Counted from the stretch's first letter, positions 8,291-16,088 are shown. The stretch is DNA of 51,442 nt from an uncultured Lachnospiraceae bacterium (GCA_910588125.1 CAJUPI010000014.1:1-51442); one strand, 5' to 3'. Translations and numbers: made by a program. Notes: generated by a model from the letters alone, not told the origin.

Positions 8291-9197
8291 TCTGCCGGCC
8301 CGGGCGATTTTAGAGTCGGAAAACATCTTTGTGATGGATGAAAAGCGCGCCTTAAGCCAGGATATCCGGCCGCTGCAGATTTTGATTCTGAACCTGATGC
8401 CGATCAAGGAGGAGACAGAGACGCAGCTTCTGCGGGCGTTGTCAAATACGCCGTTGCAGGTGGATTGCACGTTTCTGATGATGTCGACCCATACCTCCAA
8501 AAACACTTCAGCAAGTCATTTAAATAAGTTTTATGTGTTTTTTGAAGATATCCGCCGAAAGAAATTTGACGGTATGATAATTACCGGTGCACCAGTGGAA
8601 AATTTGAAATATGAAGAGGTGAATTACTGGGAGGAGCTGAAGAAAATCATGGAATGGTCAAAAATCCATGTTCATTCCACCCTCCACATCTGCTGGGGAG
8701 CGCAGGCAGGCCTTTATTACCACTACGGGATTCCTAAATATCAGAGAGATAAAAAGCTTTCCGGTATTTATGAACATAAGGTTTTGCATCACAAAGTGCC
8801 GCTGGTTCGCGGGATGGATGACTACGTGATGGCGCCGCATTCCCGTTATACAGAGGTGCACCGTCAGGATATCGAGCAGCATCCCGAGCTGAATATCCTG
8901 GTGGAGTCGCGGGAGGCAGGAGTGTTTTTGATCATGAAGCGGGATGGGAGCCAGGTATTTATCCAGGGACATCCAGAGTATGATCGCATGACTTTGAATA
9001 ATGAATATCATCGGGATTTGGAAAAGGGATTATCGCCGGAGGTTCCCTGTAATTATTATGAGGATAACGATCCCTTCGGGCGTCCGGTCCTGAGCTGGCG
9101 GAATGTGTGCAACACGCTCTATTCCAACTGGCTCAACTATTATGTGTACCAGACCACGAATTATATTCTGGAGGAGATACCAGAAAGTGATTTTTAA
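8268..9197 (+). CDS. metA: Homoserine O-acetyltransferase (MetA family)
   Basis: Activates homoserine for methionine synthesis. 309 residues. The catalytic triad is visible: Cys142 in HICWGAQ, His235 and Glu237 in QGHPEYD. Residue 111 is Glu (TGAPVENL); in this family Glu111 selects acetyl-CoA while Gly111 selects succinyl-CoA, so the enzyme should be an acetyltransferase. The ATG at 8268 lies inside the 3' end of ligA, behind GGGAGGAG at 8256-8263, so translation is coupled. The following fchA and folD feed the folate one-carbon pool also used in methionine synthesis. Confidence 0.95.
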   Translation: MPIKVQNDLPARAILESENIFVMDEKRALSQDIRPLQILILNLMPIKEETETQLLRALSNTPLQVDCTFLMMSTHTSKNTSASHLNKFYVFFEDIRRKKFDGMIITGAPVENLKYEEVNYWEELKKIMEWSKIHVHSTLHICWGAQAGLYYHYGIPKYQRDKKLSGIYEHKVLHHKVPLVRGMDDYVMAPHSRYTEVHRQDIEQHPELNILVESREAGVFLIMKRDGSQVFIQGHPEYDRMTLNNEYHRDLEKGLSPEVPCNYYEDNDPFGRPVLSWRNVCNTLYSNWLNYYVYQTTNYILEEIPESDF

Positions 9198-9208
9198 AGG
9201 AGAATATC

Positions 9209-9847
9209 ATGATCGAGAAAAGAGCTTTGGGTGAATGGATGGAAGTATTGGCTTCGAAAGCTCCGGTGCCGGGAGGCGGCGGCGCTTCCGCCTTGGGAGG
9301 GGCCTTGGGAGCGGCCTTGGGGCAGATGGTTGTTAATTTGACTGTAGGTAAAAAGCGTTATGCCAGTGTGGAAGAGGAAATGCAGCTAAGGCTGGTGGAG
9401 CTGAAGAAGTTGCAGGAGGAGTTGCTCGGCTTAGCCGATCAGGATGCTGAGGTGTTTGCCCCGCTGGCAGAAGCATACGGGCTGCCGGCGGAAACTGAGG
9501 AGCAGAAAGCTGAGAAGGCACGGATTATGGAGGAGCGGCTGCTGGCGGCCAGCCTGGTGCCGCTGCAGATGATGGAAAAAGCCTCGGAAGTGTTGGATAT
9601 TCTGGCGGAGCTGGAAAAAAAGGGAAGCCGGATGGCAATATCCGATGTAGGGGTGGCAGTACAGTTTGCGCGGGCTGCCCTGCTGGGGGCGGTGATGAAT
9701 GTCTATATTAACACCAAATCCATGAAGAATCGGGAAAAAGCCGGTGAATTGAACCGAAGGGCACAAAAGCTGACCATGACAGGCACACAGAAGGCAGATG
9801 AAATCTATAGCCAGGTCCTGGAAAGACTGGGAGGAGGAAATCCATGA
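9209..9847 (+). CDS. fchA: Formimidoyl-THF cyclodeaminase / methenyl-THF cyclohydrolase
   Basis: Member of the FTCD_C/FchA family, which removes ammonia from formimino-THF or hydrolyses methenyl-THF. 212 residues, the normal length of the stand-alone form. The hallmark PVPGGGGASALGGALGAALG (residues 20-39) is followed by NLTVGKKRY, and LADQDAEVF is the second conserved acidic block. It overlaps folD by four bases (ATGA). Since the adjacent FolD lacks the cyclohydrolase lysine, this protein is a good candidate for the missing cyclohydrolase step. No hutI or ftcD neighbours are present. Confidence 0.88.
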   Translation: MIEKRALGEWMEVLASKAPVPGGGGASALGGALGAALGQMVVNLTVGKKRYASVEEEMQLRLVELKKLQEELLGLADQDAEVFAPLAEAYGLPAETEEQKAEKARIMEERLLAASLVPLQMMEKASEVLDILAELEKKGSRMAISDVGVAVQFARAALLGAVMNVYINTKSMKNREKAGELNRRAQKLTMTGTQKADEIYSQVLERLGGGNP

Positions 9848-10680
9848 TTCGATTAAAAGGGGCAGAGGTTTCTGCTAAAATTAAGGAACAGGTGGAGAAG
9901 ATGCTTTCGGAATGGGAGGGCCCGGTGCCGAAGCTGGCGATTATCCGGGTAGGGGAAAACCCGGATGATATATCCTATGAGCGCGGGGCGATCAAAAAAC
10001 TGGAAAGCTTCGGACTGAGGGTGCAGTCCTATGAATATCCGGCAGACATCAGTGATGAAGCGTTTAAAAAGGCTTTTCGGGCGATTAATGAGACTGAGGA
10101 TGTGACAGGAATTCTGTTGCTGCGGCCATTGCCCAAACAGATTTGTGAGAAGGATATCGAAGAGATGATCGATCCGGCGAAAGATTTGGATGGAATTTCG
10201 CCAGTCAACATTGCCAAGGTGTTTGCCGGGGATACGTCTGGTTTTGCTCCTTGTACGGCCGAGGCGGTGGTGGAGGTGTTAAAACAGAACGATATTTCCC
10301 TCACCGGAAAGCGGGTGGTAATTGTAGGCCGGAGCATGGTAGTGGGGAAACCATTGTCTATGCTGATGCTGAAGGAAAATGCAACGGTCACCATCTGCCA
10401 TACGCGCACCCGGGATTTAAAAGGGACTTGCCGGGAAGCCGAGATTTTGGTGGCGGCGGCCGGAAGGGCCAGGATGATTCAGGAAGACTATGTGGGAGCC
10501 GGTGCAATCGTAGTGGATGTGGGCATCAATGTAGATGAGAATGGCAAGCTTTGCGGAGATGTGGATCTGGAAAGCATAGAGGAAAAGGCGGCTATGGGGA
10601 CGCCGGTGCCTGGCGGAGTGGGGACGGTTACTACGGCAGTACTGGCAAAACATCTGGTAAAAGCCGGCCAGAGAAAATAA
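9844..10680 (+). CDS. folD: Methylene-THF dehydrogenase (FolD), cyclohydrolase residues lost
   Basis: 278-residue FolD fold with the Rossmann-like NADP site (GRSMVVGKPLSMLML, about 158-172) and the C-terminal PVPGGVGTVTTAVL signature. The catalytic YxxxK motif reads Y45-E-R-G-A49, so the Lys needed for cyclohydrolase activity (K54 in E. coli, K56 in human) is Ala. The second site, normally VQLPLP, reads LLRPLP, with Leu93 replacing the conserved Gln. The Asp of KDxDG (Asp116) is kept. The alignment around both sites needs no gap. The expected activity is dehydrogenase only, with FchA doing the hydrolysis. The start overlaps the fchA stop by four bases. Confidence 0.92.
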   Translation: MIRLKGAEVSAKIKEQVEKMLSEWEGPVPKLAIIRVGENPDDISYERGAIKKLESFGLRVQSYEYPADISDEAFKKAFRAINETEDVTGILLLRPLPKQICEKDIEEMIDPAKDLDGISPVNIAKVFAGDTSGFAPCTAEAVVEVLKQNDISLTGKRVVIVGRSMVVGKPLSMLMLKENATVTICHTRTRDLKGTCREAEILVAAAGRARMIQEDYVGAGAIVVDVGINVDENGKLCGDVDLESIEEKAAMGTPVPGGVGTVTTAVLAKHLVKAGQRK

Positions 10681-10703
10681 GGGCAGAAAAGGGAGGATGG
10701 AAG

Positions 10704-11330
10704 ATGGCAAAAATTTTGTTGGTCAACGGGAGTTGCAAGGAAAAGGGCTGTACTTATACGGCGCTTAGTGAGATTGCCTCGGTTTTGGAGCAGGAGGGCC
10801 TGGAGACAGAGATTTTTCAGCTGGGAAAGGAAGCGATTCGGGATTGTATCGGGTGCGGAGGCTGCCGGACTCAGGGAAAATGTGTGTTTGAGGAAGATTC
10901 GGTAAATGAATTTGCCCGGCGGGCCAGAGAGACAGACGGTTTTGTATTCGGGACACCGGTTTATTATGCCCATCCCAGCGGCCGGATACTTTCGTTTTTA
11001 GATCGGGTGTTTTACTCGGCTGGCAGTGCCTTTGCCTATAAGCCGGGAGCGGCGATAGCCTCCGCCAGGAGGGCAGGAACCACGGCATCGGTAGATGTCC
11101 TGAATAAATATTTTATGATTTCCCGGATGCCGGTGGTTTCGTCTACCTATTGGAATATGGTTCATGGAAATACCCCGGAGGAAGTGAGGCAGGATTTGGA
11201 AGGCATGCAGGTTATGCGGGGAATCGGAAAAAGTATGGCCTGGATGGTGAAATGCATTGCGGCAGGAAAGAGTGCCGGGATCGATTGCCCGAAACCAGAG
11301 ACGGCAGTAAGGACAAATTTTATCCGGTGA
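10704..11330 (+). CDS. Iron-sulfur flavoprotein-like FMN reductase
   Basis: 208-residue flavodoxin-fold protein of the NADPH-dependent FMN reductase superfamily. The N-terminal flavin loop is VNGSCKEKGCTYTAL (residues 7-21). Four cysteines, Cys48, 51, 54 and 60 (C-x2-C-x2-C-x5-C), match the compact motif of Isf-type iron-sulfur flavoproteins that hold a 4Fe-4S cluster; FGTPVYYAHPSG is the second flavin loop. The start ATG at 10704 follows GGGAGG (10691-10696); a longer in-frame reading would run back into folD. It is the last gene of the operon. Its electron partner is unknown. Confidence 0.82.
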   Translation: MAKILLVNGSCKEKGCTYTALSEIASVLEQEGLETEIFQLGKEAIRDCIGCGGCRTQGKCVFEEDSVNEFARRARETDGFVFGTPVYYAHPSGRILSFLDRVFYSAGSAFAYKPGAAIASARRAGTTASVDVLNKYFMISRMPVVSSTYWNMVHGNTPEEVRQDLEGMQVMRGIGKSMAWMVKCIAAGKSAGIDCPKPETAVRTNFIR

Positions 11331-11360
11331 AGCGGCCGCAATCAGTTAGAAAAAGTGAAA

Positions 11361-11531
11361 GAGGGTGTTGCAAAATAAGCCCCCTCCCTTTCTCTTATCC
11401 TGTGTTCGGATGGTTCACGTACATACAGTCTGCTCTCAACGGACAAAGTCCGTCAATATCAGACAGAATGTTCGTGAACAGCCGGACACTAGATAAGAGA
11501 AAGGGAGGGGGACTTATTTTGCAACACCCTC
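11361..11531. repeat. Palindromic repeat family 2, copy A (171 bp)
   Basis: Terminal inverted repeats GAGGGTGTTGCAAAATAAG / CTTATTTTGCAACACCCTC enclose a second, near-perfect arm pair (CCCTCCCTTTCTCTTATC / GATAAGAGAAAGGGAGGG). A core follows with ACGGACAAAGTCCGT and TATCAGACAGA motifs. The whole unit can fold into a long hairpin and contains no gene. A related copy lies at 17299-17468. It looks like a MITE-type non-autonomous element, and in RNA it would also act as a terminator between the convergent genes on either side. Confidence 0.85.
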
Positions 11532-11548
11532 TCTTTTTGACCTTGGTA

Positions 11549-12046
11549 TCACGACATTTCCTGCTTTGACTGATAGGCAATGCGTTCGTCTCCCTGCTTA
11601 ATATAGATGATACCACATTGCTGAAAACCGTTTTTTTCCAACATTTTCTGCATGGGAATATTAGCCCGATGGGTGTCAATACGAACATTGTGATCACTTT
11701 GCTCCAGACACCAGCGAACACAAAAAGAAGCGACGCCCTTACGGCCTGAGGGGGAGGCTACCCGGTGCATAACGCCATAAGGCTTGTCATTCAGCCAGGC
11801 TCCCTCATATATTTGAGCGTAATCCGGATCGGCTTCCACGGCAAAATAGAAAATGCCAAGAGTTTCTCCTCCTTCCTGGCAGAGATAGCTGCAGCCTTTA
11901 TGGATGTCTGAAAGGATCAATTCCCGAGATGGATAACTGTCACCCCACTGATCCGGGTTGCCATGCTCCCGCATAAAGGTTCGGGCCCTGGCATAAAGAT
12001 CCAGTGCGGTGTCTAAGTCGGACAGGGTGGTTTTGCGGATTTCCAT
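11549..12046 (-). CDS. GNAT family N-acetyltransferase
   Basis: 165-residue GCN5-related acetyltransferase. It starts MEIRKTTLSDLDTALDLYARAR, as many GNAT proteins do, and has the acetyl-CoA binding block about residues 96-125 (MHRVASPSGRKGVASFCV, here in the form xxSxxGRKGVA) and the C-terminal N-x-x-M-x-x-x-x-x-K-N-G-F motif (NIPMQKMLEKNGF). The substrate is unknown. The ATG has a purine-rich AAAGGCGGG upstream on the minus strand. Its 3' end abuts repeat family 2 copy A, so it converges on the folD operon. Confidence 0.85.
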   Translation of the reverse strand: MEIRKTTLSDLDTALDLYARARTFMREHGNPDQWGDSYPSRELILSDIHKGCSYLCQEGGETLGIFYFAVEADPDYAQIYEGAWLNDKPYGVMHRVASPSGRKGVASFCVRWCLEQSDHNVRIDTHRANIPMQKMLEKNGFQQCGIIYIKQGDERIAYQSKQEMS

Positions 12047-12199
12047 TATATTCCCGCCTTTCTTTGCTTGTGCTTATTTTCGCTGTGCATTGAGTCGGTA
12101 AAACAAGAAAAATGCAGAGCAGAATAGCTTTATCATAACAGATAAACGAAAAAAAGTCATTCGATATTTTACGGATGGCATTTTGAATTCTCCCTTACC

Positions 12200-12228
12200 T
12201 TGAATGAAATGACGGGGTGTGGTATAAT
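12200..12228 (+). promoter_or_regulatory. Sigma-A promoter for the cytidylate kinase-like gene
   Basis: TTGAAT at 12200-12205 and TATAAT at 12223-12228 with a 17-bp spacer. Predicted transcription starts near 12235, giving an unusually long leader of about 115 nt. Confidence 0.75.
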
Positions 12229-12281
12229 GGGAACGCAAGCACTGTGGAGCCATAGACGGAGCCACGCCGATAATTTTCTGG

Positions 12282-12311
12282 GCAGATGAAAAGGGGAGTC
12301 CTTTTGTCTGC
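12282..12311 (+). promoter_or_regulatory. Leader hairpin
   Basis: GCAGATGAAAAGG (12282-12294) pairs with CCTTTTGTCTGC (12300-12311) across a 5-base loop with one bulged base. It lies in the 5' leader of the gene at 12351. There is no T-tract and no riboswitch class I recognise. Confidence 0.45.
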
Positions 12312-12350
12312 TGAGGATAACGAAGCTTACGGGAAAGAGGAGGAACAATT

Positions 12351-12947
12351 ATGAAAAAGGTGATTACTATCAGCCGTGAATTTGGAAGTGGCGGGCGGGA
12401 GATTGGTTTTCGTCTGGCAGAAAAGCTGGGAATTCCCTTCTACGATAAAGAAATCATTTCCATGGCAGCGGAGGACAGCAACATTGCAGAGGATGTGTTC
12501 CATGCCCATGATGAGATCATCAGGCAGCCGGAGCGGGTGGATCACGAATATATATCTGTAGATCCGTTTTCCGTTATGTATGAGGTTCCCGTGCAGGATC
12601 AACTGTTTATGGCTCAGTCCCAGATCATTCGCCGGCTGGAGCAGGCTGGCCCTTGTGTGATTATCGGCAGATGTTCCGATTTTATAGTAGAAGATGGCTT
12701 TCATGTTTTTATCTGCGGAAGCATGAAAAAACGGGTAGAACGTATGCAGCAGCTGAAGCAGGAAAATGCCAGGAAAATGGAGGCCCGTATCCGTGAAATT
12801 GATCAGAGAAGGCGGGATTATTATCAATATTACAGCGGCAATGAATGGGGAAACCCAAGAAACTATCATTTGAGCTTAAACAGCAGCAGGCTGGGAATTG
12901 AGCGCTGCGTAGAGATGATACTGGCATGTCTGAATGTAGAAAGCTAA
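12351..12947 (+). CDS. Cytidylate kinase-like family protein
   Basis: 198-residue P-loop kinase-like protein of the AAK6/cytidylate kinase-like family common in Firmicutes. The nucleotide loop is SREFGSGGREIG (residues 8-19); IPFYDKEII (29-37) and VIIGRCSDFI (around 103-112) are the other conserved blocks. A basic segment follows (MKKRVERM...RQ). It is not the canonical Cmk that phosphorylates CMP, and its substrate is unknown. AGGAGGA precedes the ATG by 7 bases. The gene has its own promoter and terminator, so it is monocistronic. Confidence 0.85.
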   Translation: MKKVITISREFGSGGREIGFRLAEKLGIPFYDKEIISMAAEDSNIAEDVFHAHDEIIRQPERVDHEYISVDPFSVMYEVPVQDQLFMAQSQIIRRLEQAGPCVIIGRCSDFIVEDGFHVFICGSMKKRVERMQQLKQENARKMEARIREIDQRRRDYYQYYSGNEWGNPRNYHLSLNSSRLGIERCVEMILACLNVES

Positions 12948-13004
12948 TCTTTTGCCCAGGACATCATGCGATTCTGCTTTTGGTGAACAAAGGAATCTTA
13001 GTAG

Positions 13005-13067
13005 TTGAAAAATAAGAAATAGCCGTCCTGACTTTGGAAGAGCAGACGGCTATTTCTTATTTTTCAA
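13005..13067. terminator. Terminator after the cytidylate kinase-like gene
   Basis: Perfect 23-bp inverted repeat (13005-13027 with 13045-13067), 17-base loop. A/T-rich outer ends give T-runs in both orientations. Confidence 0.85.
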
Positions 13068-13141
13068 ATGCAGAATTCCAACTATCACAAGACATGTAAC
13101 CAATATAACTATGGATTTCTCATATGTACTCATTAATAATC

Positions 13142-13240
13142 CAATGTCATGCCATTAAGCTTAGCGCTGAGAATACTCGGCCATGGAAAAAGGAGCGGGA
13201 AGAGGTGGGAAATAGTCTGCTGATTTCTCCCGCTCCCATC
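13142..13240 (+). repeat. Palindromic repeat family 1, copy 1 (shortened)
   Basis: Begins CAATGTCAT and carries ATTAAGCTTAGCGCTGAGAATACTC and CCATGGAAAAAGGAGCGGGA, as in the full copy at 14971-15280. It then turns straight into its complement (TTTCTCCCGCTCC), so the core and most of the second arm are missing. It lies between two convergent genes. Confidence 0.75.
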
Positions 13241-13306
13241 TCCAAGACACACATCCAGAAGACTCTTTAATTGTGATTTTACAATAAAATTCCCTTGATA
13301 CAGGAC

Positions 13307-13957
13307 TCAGAAGCCAAGCTCCTCCCCCACTAATACGACCTTGATTTTTCCGGCCGGCCGGCAGATACGGGTGCGGACCATAGAAGCGCAGACACTGGTT
13401 TTGCTCAGGCAGTCGGCACAGCTGCCAGTGATATTGCAGGGCGTTTCATTCTGAAAACGCTGGGCATTTACCGGGGCGGCAAAAGTACGGGCGCGGATTT
13501 CAGCATCCTCGATGGTCGGAGTTATTTTGTTCATCCCAGCTACCACGATTACACTTTTGGGACCGTAGATCAGTGCAGCTACCCGATTACCGTTGCCATC
13601 GATATTATAGAGCTGTCCATCCTCACTGATGGCATTGCTGCTCATCAGATAAGTATCACAGAGGAGGGCTTTGCGCATCAGTTCCTGGCCTTCTTCTGGC
13701 GTGGAGGCCGTGGCGCGGTCAATGACGGGGTTGGTTTGTTTTACTTTTTCGATGATACCAAGCTGGGAAAGCGTTAGCGATCCGCCCCAGGCCACTGTGT
13801 CTCCGGCCGGGATTAGGGAAAGTACCTTTTCTAAAGCTTCTTTGCCGGTGGGACAGTAACAGGCATCAAAATGCCGGCGTTTCAGGGCCTCTGCCACCCG
13901 TGGCCCTAACTTGTCAAAACGTTTTTCCAGGGGGCTGGTGCGTTCGTGCTCTTTCAT
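13307..13957 (-). CDS. LUD-domain protein (lactate utilisation type, DUF162)
   Basis: 216 residues with the LUD fold: LGPRVAEALKRRHFDACYC, then SLIPAGDTVAWGGSLTLSQLGI (about 47-68), LCDTYLMSSNAISEDGQLYNIDG (about 98-120) and VIVVAGMNKI. The C-terminus carries a cysteine cluster (C-x5-C-x2-C-x6-C, SCADCLSKTSVC) that could bind a metal or Fe-S cluster. LutB/LutC-type proteins act in lactate oxidation, but this stand-alone clostridial form has no proven function and no lutA or lutB is nearby. The minus-strand start has GGAGGATAT just upstream. Confidence 0.88.
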   Translation of the reverse strand: MKEHERTSPLEKRFDKLGPRVAEALKRRHFDACYCPTGKEALEKVLSLIPAGDTVAWGGSLTLSQLGIIEKVKQTNPVIDRATASTPEEGQELMRKALLCDTYLMSSNAISEDGQLYNIDGNGNRVAALIYGPKSVIVVAGMNKITPTIEDAEIRARTFAAPVNAQRFQNETPCNITGSCADCLSKTSVCASMVRTRICRPAGKIKVVLVGEELGF

Positions 13958-14032
13958 GGGAATATCCTCCTTGTTATGATGATTTCAGGTACGGTTTCCA
14001 TATCCTTACAGTTTATGCCGTATGAAAAAAAA

Positions 14033-14875
14033 TCAGGTATCGGAATTGCGATAATTCTTGCGCATCAAAGCAATCTCTGCCTGATAGCCGTCCAGCTCAT
14101 TAGGGGTTTCCAGATAAAAAGGAAGCTCTCTTAATGCCGGATGGTTGACAATCCGAATCAGGGCATCCTCGCCAATTTGCCCTTCCCCGATTCTGGCATG
14201 GCGATCTTTATGAGAACCCAGGGAATTCTGGCTGTCATTGAGATGAATGGCCTTTAGACGTTTCAGGCCGATCACCTGGTCAAATTCATCCAGAACCTCG
14301 TCCAGATGATTGACAATATCATAGCCCCCGTCCCATACGTGGCAGGTATCCAGGCAGACTCCCATATGTTCAGAAAGAGTAACCCGGTCGAGGATCTCCC
14401 GCAGCTCTTCAAAATTGCGGCCAATTTCACTGCCTTTGCCGGACATGGTTTCCAGAAGTACGGTGGTGCGCTGTTCTGGCTTCAGAATCTGGTTCAGCAT
14501 TTTTGCAATGTAGGCGATGCCTGTTTCTACCCCTTGCTTGACATGGCTGCCGGGATGAAAATTATAATAGTTACCAGGAGTGAACTCCATTCGTTTCAGG
14601 TCATCTTCCATAGTCAGGCAGGCAAATTCCCGCAGGTGCCCGTCAGCAGAGCATGGATTGAGCGTATAGGGGGCATGGGCAAGAATCCGCTGGATTTTGT
14701 GTTCTCTGGCATAGGCTAAAAAGGCTTCTATATCCGGGATATTCAACTCTTTTACACTGCTGCCCCGGGGATTGCGGGAGAAAAACTGGAAAGTATTGGC
14801 ATCAATTTTTACAGCTTCCTTCCCCATGGCCAAATAGCCTTTGGAGGAGGATAAATGACATCCGATTGTCAGCAT
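14033..14875 (-). CDS. nfo: Deoxyribonuclease IV (AP endonuclease)
   Basis: 280-residue endonuclease IV, a zinc-dependent TIM-barrel enzyme that cuts abasic sites in base excision repair. Starts MLTIGCHLSSSKGY. Zinc-ligand motifs are visible: FHPGSH (with His), VLLETMSGKGSEIG (Glu), CLDTCHVWDGGYD (Asp and His), AIHLNDSQNSLGSHKDRHARIGEG (His, Asp, His) and LETP near the end (Glu). Length is normal. It is divergent from the HAD gene; the palindromic repeat at 14971-15280 lies in the space between them. Confidence 0.95.
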   Translation of the reverse strand: MLTIGCHLSSSKGYLAMGKEAVKIDANTFQFFSRNPRGSSVKELNIPDIEAFLAYAREHKIQRILAHAPYTLNPCSADGHLREFACLTMEDDLKRMEFTPGNYYNFHPGSHVKQGVETGIAYIAKMLNQILKPEQRTTVLLETMSGKGSEIGRNFEELREILDRVTLSEHMGVCLDTCHVWDGGYDIVNHLDEVLDEFDQVIGLKRLKAIHLNDSQNSLGSHKDRHARIGEGQIGEDALIRIVNHPALRELPFYLETPNELDGYQAEIALMRKNYRNSDT

Positions 14876-14970
14876 GGAAATTCCTTTCTGGTGTTAAATT
14901 GTTTATGCGCTTTTGGGTTGGTTTTAAGATAAATATACCGTAGTTGCCTGAAAAAGTAAATATATTTGTG

Positions 14971-15280
14971 CAATGTCATTAAGCTAATTTTCTCAGAAGG
15001 TACGCCATGGAAAAAGGAGCGGGAAGCGGCGGGAAATGCTCTGCTGATTTTTCCGGTTTCGGGATTAAGAATTCCTAAAATCTCTGATTTTTGCGAAAAG
15101 CGAAACGAAAATCCCCAAACTCGCTTCGCTCAGACAGAGTGGATTTTCGTTTCCAGGCAAAACTCAGGGATTTAAGGACTTCTAAATCCCTGCAAAGTCA
15201 AAATCAGCAGAGTATTTCCCGCCTCTTCCCACTCCTTTTTCCATGGCTGAGTATTCTCAGAGCTAAACTTAATGACATTG
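14971..15280. repeat. Palindromic repeat family 1, copy 2 (310 bp, complete)
   Basis: The ends are CAATGTCATTAAGC and its complement ending AATGACATTG. Next inwards are arms of about 45 bases (CCATGGAAAAAGGAG...CTCTGCTGATTTT) that pair with their counterparts. The core forms a second hairpin around CTCGCTTCGCTCAGACAGAGTG, flanked by the CGAAACGAAAATCC/GGATTTTCGTTTC pair and two short AGGGATTTAAGGACTTC-type motifs. There is no ORF. It fills most of the space between nfo and the HAD gene. Confidence 0.85.
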
Positions 15281-15297
15281 TATATTTTTGATGTTAG

Positions 15298-15435
15298 TTT
15301 TTTGATCCCGTTTCGGGCGATGCCGAAAACACGGTATTGCAGGATGAAAAGATAAGCGATATAATCGGAATATTGGCAGGAGATAAGGAAAGCAGGCAGG
15401 ATATATTTAGCAGAATGGAGGATAAAATAAAATGA
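15298..15435 (+). pseudogene. 3' remnant of an unknown gene upstream of the HAD gene
   Basis: An open frame of 45 codons with normal coding composition, ending DIFSRMEDKIK. It opens right after a TAG at 15295-15297, next to the repeat at 14971-15280, and has no good start codon. Its TGA overlaps the ATG of the HAD gene (ATGA), as in a normal operon. It is most simply the tail of a gene whose front was removed or replaced at the repeat junction. I cannot identify the family; it could also be spurious. Confidence 0.4.
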
Positions 15436-16088
15436 TACAATGTTGTATATTTGATCTGGATGGAACATTGCTGGATACGTTGAAAGCCCTGACTTACACG
15501 ACAAATCTGGTGCTGGAGCATTTGGGAATGGGGCCGGTGGATGAGGAGCATATGAAGCATTTTGTGGGAGACGGGTATCGGATGCAGATGAAGCGGGCGC
15601 TGTGTTATTGCGGAGATGAGCAGGGGAAGTACCTGGAAGAAAGCTGTTCTCTCTATACTCGTCTGTTTGCAGAACATTGTCTGCATCAGGTGCGGGCCTA
15701 TGAGGGGATCCCGGAGCTTTTGGCGGGTTTGAAAGAAAGAGGGATAAGAATTGCAGTGTTGTCCAACAAACCGCATGCCCGGACAGTGGAAAATATTGAG
15801 GCGATTTTCGGAAAAGGTTATTTTGATTATATTGCCGGGGAACAGCCGGGAGTACCGAAAAAGCCCGATCCGGCAGGTGTGCTGCGGATATTGGAAGCCT
15901 TTCAGGTGAAGCCAGAAGAATGCCTGTATCTGGGCGATACGAATACGGATATGAAAACCGGCCTGGGAGCCGGATTGATAACGATAGGGGTAACTTGGGG
16001 ATTTCGTGGCCGGAAGGAGCTGGAAGCCTTTCATCCCCAGTATATTATCGATTGTCCCAAGGAGGTTCTTGCCAGGATACTCTCGTGA
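15432..16088 (+). CDS. HAD hydrolase, phosphoglycolate phosphatase-like
   Basis: 218-residue HAD superfamily phosphatase. Motif I FDLDGTLLD (nucleophile Asp) is near residue 9, the cap domain spans about 17-80, motif II is VLSNK (about 114-118), motif III includes KKPDP, and motif IV is LGDTNTDMKTG. It resembles Gph/PGP-type phosphatases; the physiological substrate may be phosphoglycolate or another small phosphomonoester. ATG 15432 follows GGAGG at 15418-15422 and overlaps the stop of the truncated frame upstream. Confidence 0.88.
   Translation: MIQCCIFDLDGTLLDTLKALTYTTNLVLEHLGMGPVDEEHMKHFVGDGYRMQMKRALCYCGDEQGKYLEESCSLYTRLFAEHCLHQVRAYEGIPELLAGLKERGIRIAVLSNKPHARTVENIEAIFGKGYFDYIAGEQPGVPKKPDPAGVLRILEAFQVKPEECLYLGDTNTDMKTGLGAGLITIGVTWGFRGRKELEAFHPQYIIDCPKEVLARILS

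Noticed and set aside
11361..11531. A CRISPR repeat or array
   Set aside because: There is a single inverted-repeat unit, not regularly spaced direct repeats; no cas genes occur in the window.
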